This document shows, piece by piece, positions 43,799-54,767 of a stretch of DNA of 64,000 bases. The notes below the pieces were generated by a model, which worked only from the letters and a program-made list of their open reading frames with translations, made no database searches and had not been told where the DNA came from. The DNA is from Pseudomonas baetica. GTDB lineage: Bacteria > Pseudomonadota > Gammaproteobacteria > Pseudomonadales > Pseudomonadaceae. The stretch lies in assembly GCF_019733355.1 (NCBI RefSeq), contig NZ_JAIHLQ010000011.1:1-64000 (forward strand), given 5' to 3'. The position numbers and the translations under genes are program-made. Numbering within the stretch: position 1 is the first letter of the stretch; each line of letters opens with the position of its first letter.

Positions 43799-46279
43799 AT
43801 GCCGCGTATTGATGGTCCTGTATTACATCGTGGTCTACGCCCCTGGATTCGAATCGCGCTCTGTAGCCAGTTGCTGTGGCCGGCGCTGGCGTTTGCCGAC
43901 ACTGAATACGATCAACGGGTGCTCGATGCCCGTGCGGGGCATTACACGCCTGCGCTGACCGTGCTGCGTCAGGTGCCGCCGGGTCTGGCAACCACTGGGC
44001 AGATCAGCGATCACCTGCAAATTGCCGGTTGGGCCGGGCTCGACGCCGAAGTGGTCAAGGTTTATGAAACCCAGGGCCGCGACCGGGTACTGCCGATTCA
44101 GGCGCTGACCGCCACCGCCCGCGCTTATCGCAACCTCAAACGTTGGGATCAGGCCACTCAGGTCTATAACAAGGCACTGGCGCTGGAGCCGGACAATGCC
44201 GACCTGCAACTGGGCCTGGCCTTGACCCAGGCTGACGCCGGCAAGCCCGATGAGTCGGTCTCGCGCGCCAAAGCGCTGGTGGCCGCCAAACCCGACGACC
44301 CGTCACGCCGCCTCGCCCTGGGCTATGCCCTGACCCGCGCCAAAAAACCTTACGACGCCCTGTTTGAATACGATCAGGCGTTCATTCGCGCCGGCAACAA
44401 ACCTGAAGTCGCCCGCGAATACGTGGTTGCGCTGCAAAAGGCTCGTCTGCCGGAGCCGGCGCTGCGGCTGGCCCATCAGCGTCCGGGTCTGATCGATCCG
44501 GTGACCCTGCGTCGCCTCGAAGGCGATCTGGCCGCCGAGCGCGTGCGTCTGGCGGAGTTGGCCACCCGCAGCGAAAAAGAACGCTATGTGATCGCTGACC
44601 GGGCGTTGGCCGATTACGACAAACTGCTCGCTACCTGGACACCGGACGCGACGGCTCACGACGACGTGATCCGCTGGCGCATCGACCGCATGGGCGCGCT
44701 CAAGGCGCGGGCGCGTACCGCAGACGTCATTGCTGAATACGAAAAGCTGCAAGCCGAAGGCGTGACGGTGCCGACCTATGCCCAACGCTGGGTGGCGTCG
44801 TCCTATCTGGATCAACGCGAACCGGAAATCGCCACTGACCTCTACCGCCAAGTGCTTTCGGCACCGGACGCCGATGTCGGTGATCGCCTGGAAGACACGA
44901 CCGCGCTGTATTACTCGCTGCTCGAAAGTGATCGCGCCGATGAGGCCCGAAACGTGGCCGAGGATGCAGCCAAGTCTCAGCGCCCGCGTATCGAGCTCAA
45001 AGGTCTGCCCATCGGCAACCCCAACGACGAATGGATGGATGCCCAGCAACTCGCGGCGCAGGCCGGCACTTACGGCTCCGATTTGTCCCACGGCGAAGAA
45101 CGTTTGCAGGTGCTGGTCGGGCAGGCGCCGGGCAACATCGGTTTGCGTCTGGCCCAGGCTGATTTGTACCTGGCCCGTGACTGGCCGCGCCGCGCCGAGA
45201 ACCTGCTCAAGGAAACCGAGGCCATGGCGCCGCGCAATATGGGCCTGGAAATCGCTCAAGCCCAAACGGCGATGGAGTTGCAGGAATGGCGACAAATGGA
45301 GGCGCTGACCGACGACGTGATCGAGCGCTTCCCGGATAACCGGCAAGCACAGCGCCTGGCCCGCCAGCGCGACGTGCATGACATGGCCGAGTTGCGTGTC
45401 GAAAGCTATGGTGGCAAGGCTTACGGCGGCAACAGCGGCGATACCGGGGCGGTTGCCGGCAGCAAGGATTTCGGTATCGAAAGCACCTTGTACAGCCCGC
45501 CGATCGATGAAGACTGGCGCGTGTTTGCCGGGGTCGGCTATGCCACCGGCGACTTCGCCGAAGGCACCGGTCATCACCGTTTCCAGCGTGTGGGTCTGGA
45601 GCGGCGCACCCGCGACATGAGCCTGGAGGCTGAAGTCTCCAATCACGCTTATGGTTTCGGCGACAAACTCGGCGCACGACTGGCGATTGCCCGCGATATC
45701 AACGACCACTGGCAGTATGGCGCCAGCCTCGAATACCTGTCGGCGCAAACCCCGCTGCGGGCCTTGAACAGCGATATCACCGCCAATGGCGGCAGCGGCT
45801 TCATTCGCTGGCGTGCCAATGAAAGTCGCGAGTGGCGCCTGTCCGTCAGCCCTTCGCACTTCAGCGATGGCAACAACCGGGTCGAAGCCTTGCTGACCGG
45901 GCGTGAAGGTCTCTACAGCGCACCGAACGTGCAGGTCGACGCCGGTCTTGAGGTCGGCACCAGCCACAACTCCAACTCCGCAGACGTGCCGTACTTCAAC
46001 CCGAAGGCGGACTTCAGCGTCATGCCGCTGCTGAACGTCAATCATGTGCTCTACCACCGCTACGAAACCTCGTGGAGTCAGCAGTTCCAGGTCGGGGCAG
46101 GCACTTACAGCCAGCGCGACCAGGGCACCGGAGGCATGGCGTTGCTCGGTTATGGCCAGCGCTATGCCTGGAACGACGTATTCGAGGTGGGAGGCATGTT
46201 GAGTGTGATCAACCGGCCTTACGACGGTGACCGGGAATCCGATCTGCGTTTACTCGTCGACCTCACTTTCCGCTTCTAG
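43799..46279 (+). CDS. pgaA: PgaA, outer-membrane PNAG export porin with TPR domain
   Basis: 826-residue outer-membrane exporter of poly-beta-1,6-N-acetylglucosamine. AAGGA lies nine bases before ATG 43799. The signal-like N-terminus is followed by a periplasmic TPR superhelix (~40-500; e.g. RWDQATQVYNKALALEPDNA), then a C-terminal beta-barrel rich in aromatic/glycine strands ending DLRLLVDLTFRF with a terminal phenylalanine. First gene of a compact pgaABCD operon. The 178-base gap before it contains the promoter; no operator could be named. Confidence 0.93.
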   Translation: MPRIDGPVLHRGLRPWIRIALCSQLLWPALAFADTEYDQRVLDARAGHYTPALTVLRQVPPGLATTGQISDHLQIAGWAGLDAEVVKVYETQGRDRVLPIQALTATARAYRNLKRWDQATQVYNKALALEPDNADLQLGLALTQADAGKPDESVSRAKALVAAKPDDPSRRLALGYALTRAKKPYDALFEYDQAFIRAGNKPEVAREYVVALQKARLPEPALRLAHQRPGLIDPVTLRRLEGDLAAERVRLAELATRSEKERYVIADRALADYDKLLATWTPDATAHDDVIRWRIDRMGALKARARTADVIAEYEKLQAEGVTVPTYAQRWVASSYLDQREPEIATDLYRQVLSAPDADVGDRLEDTTALYYSLLESDRADEARNVAEDAAKSQRPRIELKGLPIGNPNDEWMDAQQLAAQAGTYGSDLSHGEERLQVLVGQAPGNIGLRLAQADLYLARDWPRRAENLLKETEAMAPRNMGLEIAQAQTAMELQEWRQMEALTDDVIERFPDNRQAQRLARQRDVHDMAELRVESYGGKAYGGNSGDTGAVAGSKDFGIESTLYSPPIDEDWRVFAGVGYATGDFAEGTGHHRFQRVGLERRTRDMSLEAEVSNHAYGFGDKLGARLAIARDINDHWQYGASLEYLSAQTPLRALNSDITANGGSGFIRWRANESREWRLSVSPSHFSDGNNRVEALLTGREGLYSAPNVQVDAGLEVGTSHNSNSADVPYFNPKADFSVMPLLNVNHVLYHRYETSWSQQFQVGAGTYSQRDQGTGGMALLGYGQRYAWNDVFEVGGMLSVINRPYDGDRESDLRLLVDLTFRF

Positions 46280-46291
46280 AAGAGTTTGAAG

Positions 46292-48289
46292 ATGCCTTTG
46301 ACTTCGCGTTTCATCCTTCTGCTGGGGGTGCTGCTGGTCAGCGCCTGTGCCCAGCAAGCCCCGGCGTTCGCCCCGCCGTCCGAGCGCACGGTGGCGGCCA
46401 GCGAAAAACCGTGGCCGAAAAATCACGTACTCGGTATTGCCTATCACGACGTCGAGGATGTCGACCCCGATCAGGCCGTGGTGGCGGTGCGTACCGAGCG
46501 CCTGATCGAGCAACTCGCGTGGCTGCGGGAAAACAACTACCAGCCGGTCACGGTCGATCAGATCATGGCCGCACGCAAGGGCGGGCCGGAGTTGCCAGCG
46601 AAGGCCATCCTGCTCAGCTTCGACGACGGTTATGCCAGTTTCTACACCCGTGTGTTGCCAGTGCTGCGCGCCTACAACTGGCATGCGCTGCTGGCGCCAG
46701 TCGGCACCTGGCTCGATACACCGCTCGATCAACCGGTGGATTTCGCCGGCACGCCGCGTGCTCGCTCCGACTTTCTGACCTGGGATCAGGTGCGCGAAAT
46801 CTCGCGCTCCGGGCTGGTGGAAATCGCCGCCCACACCGATGCTAGCCACAAAGGCATCCTGGCCAACCCGCAAGGCAATTTGCAGCCTGCGGCGGCTACC
46901 CGGGGCTATAACCCTCAGACCAAACGCTACGAAACCGAGGCCGAATTTCAGGCGCGAATTCGCACCGACGTAGCGGCCATCACGGAAAAAATCCGCAAGG
47001 TCACCGGCCATAAGCCGCGTGTCTGGGTCTGGCCTTACGGTGCGGCAGACGGCACGTCGCTGACGGTGGTCGATGAACAGGGCTATCAGATGGCCCTGAC
47101 CCTGAACGACGGCCTAGACAGCCTCGACAACCTGATGAGCAGCCCGCGCTTTTTGGTCGCCTCTGACCCGGATGGCGAACATTTCGCCAGCAGCGTCGTC
47201 GAGGTGCAGTCCGATGCGGTGATGCGGGTGGTGCATGTGGATCTGGACAACGTCTACGACCCGGACCCGGCGCAGCAAGAAATCAACCTCGGCAAGCTGA
47301 TCCAGCGCATGGCCGACATGGGTGCCAATACCGTGTTCCTGCAGGCGTTCGGCGACCCGAAGGGCGATGGTCTGGTGCACTCGCTGTACTTCCCCAACCG
47401 CCATCTGCCCATGCGTGCGGACATTTTCGACCGCGTTGCCTGGCAACTGCGTACCCGCGCGAATGTGAAGGTCTTCGCGTGGATGCCGGTGCTGAGTTTT
47501 GGGCTGGACTCAAAACTGCCGCGCGTGACCCGTTGGGACCCGAAAACCGGCACCACTTCGGTGGACCCGGATCAGTATCAACGCTTGTCACCGTTCGACC
47601 CTGAAGTACGACGGATCATCGGTGAAATCTACGAAGACGTGGCGCGCCTGACGTCGGTCGACGGCATTCTCTATCACGATGACGCGGTGCTCTCGGACTT
47701 CGAAGACGCCAGCCCGGCGGCGCTCAAAGTCTACGCGGCCAACGGCTTGCCGGGCTCGATTGCAGCGCTGCGTGATGATCCGGCGGCCATGCAGCGCTGG
47801 ACGCGTTTCAAGAGCCGCTACCTGATCGATTTCACCAACGAGTTGACGGCCAAGGTTCGCGCCATTCGCGGCCCGCAGGTGAAGACCGCGCGCAATATCT
47901 TTGCCGAACCGATGCTCAATCCCGAGAGCGAAGCGTGGTACGCGCAGAACCTCGACGACTTCCTCGCCACCTACGACTGGACGGCCCCGATGGCCATGCC
48001 ACTCATGGAAAAACAGACTCAGGCGCAATCCGGGCCGTGGCTCGAAACGTTGGTCGACACGGTCAAGGCCCGTCCCGGCGCACTGGATCGCACGGTGTTC
48101 GAATTGCAGGCACGGGACTGGACGAAAAAGGACCAGGCCGACATCGACAGCCAGCAATTGGCTGACTGGATGAGCCGTCTCAAACGTCAGGGCGCGACCA
48201 GTTTCGGTTATTACCCGGACAACTTCCTCGACAACCTGCCGGAGCTGAAAACCGTCCGGCCTGCGCTCTCCAACAAATGGAACCCATGA
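46292..48289 (+). CDS. pgaB: PgaB, periplasmic PNAG N-deacetylase / glycoside hydrolase lipoprotein
   Basis: 665-residue outer-membrane lipoprotein ([19 protein letters not shown], cysteine 19). The N-terminal NodB-type deacetylase shows the metal/catalytic motif [11 protein letters not shown] and the HTDASH histidines. The C-terminal domain (~310-660) is the GH153-type hydrolase ([37 protein letters not shown]). ATG 46292 lies 12 bases after pgaA. Deacetylation is needed for PNAG export and adhesion. Confidence 0.94.
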   Translation: MPLTSRFILLLGVLLVSACAQQAPAFAPPSERTVAASEKPWPKNHVLGIAYHDVEDVDPDQAVVAVRTERLIEQLAWLRENNYQPVTVDQIMAARKGGPELPAKAILLSFDDGYASFYTRVLPVLRAYNWHALLAPVGTWLDTPLDQPVDFAGTPRARSDFLTWDQVREISRSGLVEIAAHTDASHKGILANPQGNLQPAAATRGYNPQTKRYETEAEFQARIRTDVAAITEKIRKVTGHKPRVWVWPYGAADGTSLTVVDEQGYQMALTLNDGLDSLDNLMSSPRFLVASDPDGEHFASSVVEVQSDAVMRVVHVDLDNVYDPDPAQQEINLGKLIQRMADMGANTVFLQAFGDPKGDGLVHSLYFPNRHLPMRADIFDRVAWQLRTRANVKVFAWMPVLSFGLDSKLPRVTRWDPKTGTTSVDPDQYQRLSPFDPEVRRIIGEIYEDVARLTSVDGILYHDDAVLSDFEDASPAALKVYAANGLPGSIAALRDDPAAMQRWTRFKSRYLIDFTNELTAKVRAIRGPQVKTARNIFAEPMLNPESEAWYAQNLDDFLATYDWTAPMAMPLMEKQTQAQSGPWLETLVDTVKARPGALDRTVFELQARDWTKKDQADIDSQQLADWMSRLKRQGATSFGYYPDNFLDNLPELKTVRPALSNKWNP

Positions 48290-48290
48290 C

Positions 48291-49646
48291 ATGCTGGATA
48301 GACTGTTAGCCCTGCTTGTTCTGGCGCTTGTCCTCGGTCTACCGCTGGGACTGATTTTCCTCGTCACCGGGCAGTTCCTGATGGACTTCGTGTTCTTCTA
48401 CCCGTTGTTCATGTCGGGGCTGTGGATTGCCGGTGGCCTGTATTTCTGGCTGCACTGGGAACGCCACTGGCCCTGGAAGGACGACACCCTGCCGCCGCCG
48501 TTGGCGGGCGAGCCGCTGATCTCGATCCTGATCCCTTGCTACAACGAAGGCGACAACGCCGCCGACACCATCCATGCGGCGCTGGCCCAGCATTACCCGA
48601 ACATCGAAGTCATCGCGATCAATGACGGCTCCAAGGACAACACCGCCCAAGTGCTCGACCGGCTGGCCAAGGAAGACCCGCGATTGCGGGTTCTGCACCT
48701 GGCAGAAAACCAGGGCAAGGCAGTCGCCCTGCGCATGGGCGCTATCGCCGCGCGCAGCGAATATCTGGTGTGCATCGACGGTGACGCGCTGCTGGCGCCG
48801 AACACGGCGGCCTATCTGGTGGCGCCCATGCTGGATAACAACCGCCTCGGCGCGGTCACCGGCAACCCACGGATTCGTACACGCTCGACGCTGGTCGGGC
48901 GGGTGCAGGTGGGTGAGTTCTCCTCGATCATCGGTTTGATCAAACGCACGCAGCGGGTATTCGGGCGGATCTTCACCGTGTCGGGCGTGATCGTCGCGTT
49001 CCGCCGCACCGCGCTGCACCGGGTCGGTTACTGGAGCCCGGACATGATCACCGAAGACATCGACATCAGCTGGAAGCTGCAACTGGACCACTGGAGCATC
49101 TTCTACGAGCCGCGCGCACTGTGCTGGATCCTGATGCCGGAAACCCTCGGTGGTTTGTGGAAGCAGCGCTTGCGCTGGGCCCAGGGCGGCGCCGAGGTGC
49201 TGTTCAAGAACATCCGCGGCATCTGGCAATACCGCCATCGTTATCTGTGGCCGCTGTTGTTCGAATACTGCTTGTCGACCGGTTGGGCGTTCACCTTCCT
49301 GCTGTCGGTGATCTTCTGGGGTGTCGGCAAGTTCGTGGTCATGCCCGAAGCCATCGCCGTGGATCACCTGATGCCGCCGGCGTTTACCGGGTTGTTGCTG
49401 GCCTTCGTCTGCCTCGTGCAGTTCGCCGTCAGCATCATCATTGATCGGCGCTACGAACCGGGGCTGGGCAAAACCATGTTCTGGGTGGTGTGGTACCCGA
49501 TTGCGTTCTGGCTAGTCAGCTTGCTGACCACGCTTGTGAGTTTCCCCAAGGTGCTGTTTGGTCAACATCAGAAGCGTGCGCGCTGGGTCAGTCCTGATCG
49601 GGGTATCAAACCGATCGGGGACGACGAAGAGGAGGTCATCAAATGA
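48291..49646 (+). CDS. pgaC: PgaC, PNAG synthase (GT2 glycosyltransferase)
   Basis: 451-residue inner-membrane processive glycosyltransferase polymerising UDP-GlcNAc. GT2 motifs are in order: [43 protein letters not shown] and [11 protein letters not shown] (QxxRW). Membrane helices flank the catalytic domain. It begins one base after the pgaB stop and overlaps pgaD by four bases. In the family, activity needs PgaD and c-di-GMP. Confidence 0.95.
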   Translation: MLDRLLALLVLALVLGLPLGLIFLVTGQFLMDFVFFYPLFMSGLWIAGGLYFWLHWERHWPWKDDTLPPPLAGEPLISILIPCYNEGDNAADTIHAALAQHYPNIEVIAINDGSKDNTAQVLDRLAKEDPRLRVLHLAENQGKAVALRMGAIAARSEYLVCIDGDALLAPNTAAYLVAPMLDNNRLGAVTGNPRIRTRSTLVGRVQVGEFSSIIGLIKRTQRVFGRIFTVSGVIVAFRRTALHRVGYWSPDMITEDIDISWKLQLDHWSIFYEPRALCWILMPETLGGLWKQRLRWAQGGAEVLFKNIRGIWQYRHRYLWPLLFEYCLSTGWAFTFLLSVIFWGVGKFVVMPEAIAVDHLMPPAFTGLLLAFVCLVQFAVSIIIDRRYEPGLGKTMFWVVWYPIAFWLVSLLTTLVSFPKVLFGQHQKRARWVSPDRGIKPIGDDEEEVIK

Positions 49647-50170
49647 AAATCATCCGGACTCGCCAGCGGCCGTTTCTGGTCGTGGTCGATGCATTCTTTA
49701 CCGTTATTGCCTGGGTTGGTCTGTTGTATCTGATGGCGCGAGGGTTGTGGCCGCTGATCGAAAGCCACGAAGGTGCGCCGCGGATCGATAGCTCGGCGTT
49801 TGATGCGCTGGCCACCTTGCAGATTTATCTGTGGGTGGCGGTGGTCAATGCTGTGATCCTGATCGCTTGGGCGCGTTACCAACAGCGCAAAAGCCGCCGT
49901 TTCGCTCAACGCCGTTTGCCAGCGCCGGTGGCCGATGACGAGGGGTTGAGCAAGAGCTTCAAGCTGTGCGACGAGCGTTTGCAGAAACTGCGCACGCCCG
50001 GGGTGATGACCATTCACAACGATCAAGAGGGTGACGTGAGCAACGTGGTGCTGAATTTCCGGCCGGTAGAACCGGCGGAGCTACCGCCACCCCTGGCGCC
50101 GCTGGAGCACCCGCGCGTGATCTTTCTGCATGCCGAGGCCGACGACAATTGTCAGCCGCTGAGCCCATGA
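49643..50170 (+). CDS. pgaD: PgaD, c-di-GMP-responsive PNAG synthase subunit
   Basis: 175-residue protein with two membrane helices ([20 protein letters not shown] and [20 protein letters not shown]) and a basic region after the second ([12 protein letters not shown]). The C-terminal ~90 residues extend beyond the minimal PgaD and are proline/acid-rich. Its position as last gene of pgaABCD makes the call secure. Confidence 0.9.
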   Translation: MKIIRTRQRPFLVVVDAFFTVIAWVGLLYLMARGLWPLIESHEGAPRIDSSAFDALATLQIYLWVAVVNAVILIAWARYQQRKSRRFAQRRLPAPVADDEGLSKSFKLCDERLQKLRTPGVMTIHNDQEGDVSNVVLNFRPVEPAELPPPLAPLEHPRVIFLHAEADDNCQPLSP

Positions 50171-50331
50171 GCCGCTGAACGGGCGGCAGGGTACAGGGCT
50201 TCCTCGCGGGTATTGCTCTCGTGAGTGTGCGGCGCGGTGCGAGGTTCGGGCATTTGCTGCTGCCATGGCACGGAAGGTACAGCTATAGTTTGCAGGCCGA
50301 CGACGGCCTCACTGTACAAGGTGCTCCCGGA

Positions 50332-50892
50332 ATGACCCGATTGACCTCTCTCAACCCTTGGCTGGCGGCCATTGCCGTTGCCCTTTGCGTGCAGTTTCCG
50401 GCGCAGGCCCAAGAGCGTTTCACGCTCAGCATCCCCGGTGTTTCCGATAATCGACTGTTCACCTCGGCAGCGGCCAGCGATGCGCCGGGCTGCAACGGCA
50501 AGAACCAGTCGCCGGCCCTGAGCTGGAGTACTCGACCTGCCGGTACCCAAAGCTACGCGATCGTCATGCACGACCCGGACGGCCAGAAAGGTTTGGGCGT
50601 CGATCACTGGATTCACTACGGCATCAAAGCCACGACCCGGCAGATTCCCGCCGGTGTCGGCGCCAAATCGGCGCTTGAAGGCGTCGGTGGCACCAACAGC
50701 AAGGGCAACACTCATTACATGGGACCTTGCCCACCGGTGGGTGACAGCGCGCACCACTACATCATCCAGATCTACGCCCTGGATCTGGCCCCGGATGCAC
50801 TGCCGGCCGGTCTGACCCGCGCCGAGCTGATGGAAAAAATCAAAGGTCATGTGCTGCGTAACAGCAGCGTGGTGCGGCGTTATCATCGCTGA
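50332..50892 (+). CDS. YbhB/YbcL-type PEBP-like periplasmic protein
   Basis: 186-residue phosphatidylethanolamine-binding-protein homologue with signal peptide (LAAIAVALCVQFPAQAQERF). PEBP marks: NQSPALSWSTRPAGTQSYAI, MHDPDG, DHWIHYGI, YMGPCPPVGDSAHHYIIQIY. ATG 50332 chosen because the signal starts there. Separate from pgaABCD by 161 bases. Function of bacterial PEBPs is poorly known. Confidence 0.9.
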   Translation: MTRLTSLNPWLAAIAVALCVQFPAQAQERFTLSIPGVSDNRLFTSAAASDAPGCNGKNQSPALSWSTRPAGTQSYAIVMHDPDGQKGLGVDHWIHYGIKATTRQIPAGVGAKSALEGVGGTNSKGNTHYMGPCPPVGDSAHHYIIQIYALDLAPDALPAGLTRAELMEKIKGHVLRNSSVVRRYHR

Positions 50893-51245
50893 ATGCGGCT
50901 CTCCTGCCGCGCGTTCCGTCCGGGATGCGCGGTTGCGCTTGGTATCGACTGATAAAAGCGAGCACTATCGGCGCTGTTCCTGACGATCGACGCCGGGCAG
51001 GAGGCTTACCCTATGGATGATGTGCGTGATTCATCCAGCGGAAAACTTGCGCAACACCCCGCTGGTTCCAGATAGCGACTTCACCCCTTCGCAACGTCCA
51101 TTGCTGATGATGTTTTTAAACCTGCGGGCATCCGTTCGATGCCCGAGCGTTGGCATGGATGGCCGAGTGCAAGCGTTTTCCCCGTGGTCCCGACCGCGCG
51201 TGGTAGGCGCAGTACCTAACGCACCAGGATTTAAAGCGATTGAGC
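50893..51245. promoter_or_regulatory. Gene-free region upstream of the MocR regulator, with hairpin
   Basis: 353 bases without a convincing gene. A perfect hairpin, CGGGCATC-CGTTC-GATGCCCG, lies at 51125-51145, about 100 bases before the regulator start. It has no T-run on either side, so it is not a typical terminator; it could be an operator or leader structure. Otherwise nothing recognised. Confidence 0.4.
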
Positions 51246-52667
51246 ATGAACCCAAATAAAGATTCGACATTTGCCTATCAGGCCGTATACCGCTATCTCG
51301 TCGAACTGATCGAAGCCGCGAGCCCTGAGGGAGAACAGAAGCTGCCGTCGTTGCGACAATTGGCGCAGCGCTTGAATGTGTCAGTGTCCACGACCAAATA
51401 CGCCTATTCCTTGCTGGAAGACCAAGGGCGTATCTACGCCCGGCCGAAGCTTGGCTACTACACCCGCGCTATGCCATCCGCGCTGATCAACGAAGGCTCG
51501 CCGAACCTGCTCGACAACGTGTTCTCCAACGCCCGGCAACCGGGAATGCTGGCGCTGAGCAGTGATGCCCCGGCCATGCTGCTGTCGCTGGAAAACCCGT
51601 TATTGATGACCGAACGCGAACTGACGCGCCAATACCCGCGCTCGCATGCGCCGCTGTATCAACCGTTTGGCGAAACCGAATTGCGCAGTGTTCTGGCCGA
51701 TCGTTACACCCGTTCGACGCGCTGCTACTGGCGTGCCGAGCACGTTTACATCGGTTCCGATCTGCGCAGCGTGCTTGATTTGTCCCTTGAGGCGTTGAAG
51801 CTGACCGGCACTGTGGCGCTGGTGGAATCGCCGTGCTCGTGGGCGATTCTGCGGCAACTGCACGCGGCGAACATCCGCGTCATCGAAGTGCCGCTGGGTG
51901 ACGATGGCCGCTTTGACTTGCTCAAAGTCCAGGCGTTGTTGCAGCGAGAACCCATCACTCTGGCGGTGTTGTCCTCCACCGTGAACATTCCCCACGGCAG
52001 CCTGATGCCCGCCGAAGACAAGCAAGTGATCTGCCGCTGGCTGGCGGAACGGCGGGTCTGGCTGTTCGAAAATGACTGCTATGGCGAATTCAGCTTCGTC
52101 CCTGAAGCCGCGCGCTACCGTGACTTTGCCGACCCGGAACGGCTGCTGGTGTTTTCCACGTTCGACAAGATCATCGGTTCGGAGGCGCCGTATGGCTTTG
52201 TGCTCAGTCGCTTTCAAGGGCCCGAACTGCATCGGCTGTTTCTGGAACGTGCCTTTCGTTTGTCGCCGATTCGGCAAAAAGCGATTGCCAAGCTCTACAC
52301 CACGCGGCGCATCGACCAACACACGCAGATGTTGCGCAGCATGCTGATCGACCGCATGCAGCGCATGAAAGCCATGCTGCACGAACACACGGAGGGTCAG
52401 TTACGCATTGTCGCCCCGCAGGGCGGCGCGGCGTTCTGGATCGAGGCCACGCGCCCGGTGAACATGCGCCGGGTTTTTGAGCGCTTGTTGGCCAAACGCA
52501 TCGTGATTGCTCCCGGCGAAATCTTCAGCCAGCAGGGGGCGTGGCAGCATCATTTGCGCCTGAGCTACACCATCGACTGGAGCAAGGACATCACCCACGC
52601 GCTGAAAGTGCTGACTCAGGCCATTCAGGATGAAGGTTCGATGGCCGGCGCTCAGTTGATGCCATAG
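51246..52667 (+). CDS. MocR-type GntR/aminotransferase regulator
   Basis: 473-residue regulator with an N-terminal GntR winged helix ([40 protein letters not shown]) and a C-terminal fold-type-I aminotransferase-like domain (residues ~90-470). The PLP-lysine region reads [20 protein letters not shown], so the lysine is present; the aspartate before it is [10 protein letters not shown]. MocR proteins sense PLP-bound amino compounds and usually act on a neighbouring pathway. It converges on the nine-gene cluster with a 16-base overlap, so it is the likely cluster regulator. Confidence 0.88.
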   Translation: MNPNKDSTFAYQAVYRYLVELIEAASPEGEQKLPSLRQLAQRLNVSVSTTKYAYSLLEDQGRIYARPKLGYYTRAMPSALINEGSPNLLDNVFSNARQPGMLALSSDAPAMLLSLENPLLMTERELTRQYPRSHAPLYQPFGETELRSVLADRYTRSTRCYWRAEHVYIGSDLRSVLDLSLEALKLTGTVALVESPCSWAILRQLHAANIRVIEVPLGDDGRFDLLKVQALLQREPITLAVLSSTVNIPHGSLMPAEDKQVICRWLAERRVWLFENDCYGEFSFVPEAARYRDFADPERLLVFSTFDKIIGSEAPYGFVLSRFQGPELHRLFLERAFRLSPIRQKAIAKLYTTRRIDQHTQMLRSMLIDRMQRMKAMLHEHTEGQLRIVAPQGGAAFWIEATRPVNMRRVFERLLAKRIVIAPGEIFSQQGAWQHHLRLSYTIDWSKDITHALKVLTQAIQDEGSMAGAQLMP

Positions 52668-53470
52668 CAATGCCGGGGTTCGGGGAATGTGCCGGCGCGC
52701 ACTTCGTCGGCGAACGCCTCACACGCCTGGCGAATCTGCGCGCCAACATCGGTGTATTGCTTGACGAAGCGCGGTACGTGATCACCGCCCAGCCCTAGCA
52801 TGTCCTCGGTCACCAGCACCTGACCATCGCACGCCGGTGAAGCACCGATGCCGATGGTCGGCACGGGGGAAAAGTCGCTGATCCGGCGCGCCACGCCTTC
52901 GGCCACGCCTTCGAGCAACAGACTGAACGCACCGGCCTCAATATGTGCGCGTGCATCGGCTTCGAGGTTCATGGCGCCAGCCTCATTCATGCCCTGGGCC
53001 TTGAAGCCACCCATGGTGTTGACGTATTGCGGCATCAGGCCGAGATGCGCCATCACCGGGATGCCGCGTTTGACCAGAAACTCCACGGTTTCGGCGAACA
53101 CCGCGCCGCCTTCGAGCTTGACCGCATCGCAACCGGTGCGCGCCATCACCTGCGCGCAGTTGCGGTAGGCCTGCTGCGGCGATTCCTGATAGCTGCCAAA
53201 CGGCATATCGGCGATTACGCAGGCCAGCCGGGTACTGCTGACCACGGCGCGGGTGAAAACGATGGTTTCCTCCAGGCTCATGTCCAGCGTTGAGTGGCGG
53301 CCAAGTCCGACCATGTTGGTCGAGTCACCCACCAGGATGAAGTCGACAACAGGGTCCATCAATCTGGCCATCCAGCTCGTATAGGCAGTCAGGGAGACAA
53401 TTTTCTGTTGCCCCTTCATCGCGACCAATTGAGGAACGGTAAGTCGTTTGGTTCGGGTATGCAGGCTCAT
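52652..53470 (-). CDS. PanB-like ketopantoate hydroxymethyltransferase homologue
   Basis: 272-residue TIM-barrel enzyme. PanB motifs are [43 protein letters not shown] and [15 protein letters not shown]. The housekeeping panB lies with panC in Pseudomonas; this copy stands alone in a biosynthetic operon, and the substrate loop (VGDSTN instead of VGDSLG) differs. It would add a hydroxymethyl group from methylene-tetrahydrofolate to a 2-oxo acid. Last gene of the operon, 43 bases after the ATP-grasp gene. Substrate unknown. Confidence 0.85.
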   Translation of the reverse strand: MSLHTRTKRLTVPQLVAMKGQQKIVSLTAYTSWMARLMDPVVDFILVGDSTNMVGLGRHSTLDMSLEETIVFTRAVVSSTRLACVIADMPFGSYQESPQQAYRNCAQVMARTGCDAVKLEGGAVFAETVEFLVKRGIPVMAHLGLMPQYVNTMGGFKAQGMNEAGAMNLEADARAHIEAGAFSLLLEGVAEGVARRISDFSPVPTIGIGASPACDGQVLVTEDMLGLGGDHVPRFVKQYTDVGAQIRQACEAFADEVRAGTFPEPRHCYGIN

Positions 53471-53513
53471 GGCTCTCTTCCTTGTTAAGCCCCGTGGTCG
53501 GGGGCGTCAGTGG

Positions 53514-54767
53514 TTACAACCCATCCCTTTCCCATCCACGCCATGCGTCGTAATCAGCGTCGATGCGTTCGCTCTGTGGGTGCAGTAGAAACACCGCAGC
53601 CGGTGAGCTGTTCAGGTCTACGGTGGGGGCAATCCTTGCCCCTTCGGCGAAGCGGAACCTGGCGTTGTGAAAACTTGGCAAGGCTTCCAGGCGTTGGCGC
53701 ACATGCGCTTGCGCGAACAGCCCGTGGCGGTGGGCGATCAGGTTCATGCCCCGCGCGTGTTGCAACAGCTGATAGCGTTTGGGCCACTGCGCCAGACGCG
53801 CCGGGTCCAGATAGCTTTGGCAGGTCAGGGCTACCTGATCGTTGCCGGTGGCCGCTTGCAGGGCGGGCGGGCAGGCCAGTCCGGACAGGCGTGCACCGGT
53901 TTCCAGCAGGCGCGGGCCATTGCCGGTCAGGATCAACTCGGTGTGCGCCGGGCCATGCACGATCCCCAGCGCATCGAGCACGCCTTGCACATACTCAATC
54001 AGTTGCGGCAGCTCGCGGGCGTCCGCCGGCAGCAGGTCCTCGCGGTCGTAGATCTTGCGGCCGTCGGCGGCGAAGGTCTTCGAGCATTTCCACACGTCGG
54101 TGATCCAGTGCTCGCCCGCGTGGCTGACGCTGTTGATCACGTACTCGGCGCCCGTCAGGTATTCCTGCAGCAGCACCTGTTCATTGTTGAGCATCATCAG
54201 ATTGGTGGCGCCGAGGATCGACTCGATGGCGGCTTCCAGTTGCAGCGCATCGTGGCAGATGAACACGTTATCCGAACCGGCACTGTCCAGCGGTTTCGCC
54301 ACCACGGTTTCGCCGCCGCGGGCATTGAACCAGACCAGCGCTCGCTCCAGCGAGCGGGTGCGCAGCTGTGCCGCCACTGGCAACCCGGCCTCGGCCACGC
54401 GTTCAGCCATCAATGACTTGTCGCGACGCGCGGCGGAGGTCGCCGGATTATTGCCGGGCAGGCCCAGACGTGCGGCCAGCAAGTCCGCCAGTTCTACGCC
54501 GAATTCGCTGCCCGTCAGCACGGCGCCCGGGCGATAGGCGGCGAGCTTGAGCAACAATGGTTCAAGGCCTTCCTCGGCGACGCTGTAGTCCTTGGCGAAC
54601 AATTCTATCGGGCAGCTCGCGGCAAATGCGGCCGGCATGTGTGCGCGTGAACGCACATGGAGCAGAGGCCGCTGTCCGGCCAGTGAGCGGGCCAGCAGGG
54701 CTCCGGTCGAGTAAGCGTCGACCAGAATCAACGGCGCCGCGCTGGAATCAATGCAAGGGTTGGTCAT
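53514..54767 (-). CDS. ATP-grasp ligase 1
   Basis: 417-residue ATP-grasp protein likely to form an amide or peptide bond from an acyl phosphate. Visible: N-terminal Rossmann-like domain (PLILVDAYSTGALLARSLAG), ATP-binding lysine region GGETVVAKPLDSAGSDNV, metal-site region GPAHTELILTGNGPRLLETG with ARLSG. The last ~80 residues are variable. Overlaps the upstream mutase gene by 20 bases. Substrates unknown. Confidence 0.85.
   Translation of the reverse strand: MTNPCIDSSAAPLILVDAYSTGALLARSLAGQRPLLHVRSRAHMPAAFAASCPIELFAKDYSVAEEGLEPLLLKLAAYRPGAVLTGSEFGVELADLLAARLGLPGNNPATSAARRDKSLMAERVAEAGLPVAAQLRTRSLERALVWFNARGGETVVAKPLDSAGSDNVFICHDALQLEAAIESILGATNLMMLNNEQVLLQEYLTGAEYVINSVSHAGEHWITDVWKCSKTFAADGRKIYDREDLLPADARELPQLIEYVQGVLDALGIVHGPAHTELILTGNGPRLLETGARLSGLACPPALQAATGNDQVALTCQSYLDPARLAQWPKRYQLLQHARGMNLIAHRHGLFAQAHVRQRLEALPSFHNARFRFAEGARIAPTVDLNSSPAAVFLLHPQSERIDADYDAWRGWERDGL

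Noticed and set aside
50152-50886. Minus-strand frame opposite the PEBP gene, including a 33-residue tail in the pgaD-PEBP gap
   Set aside because: No ribosome site or conserved domain; most of it is antisense to the PEBP gene. The tail (MPEPRTAPHTHESN...) looks mildly protein-like but cannot be supported.
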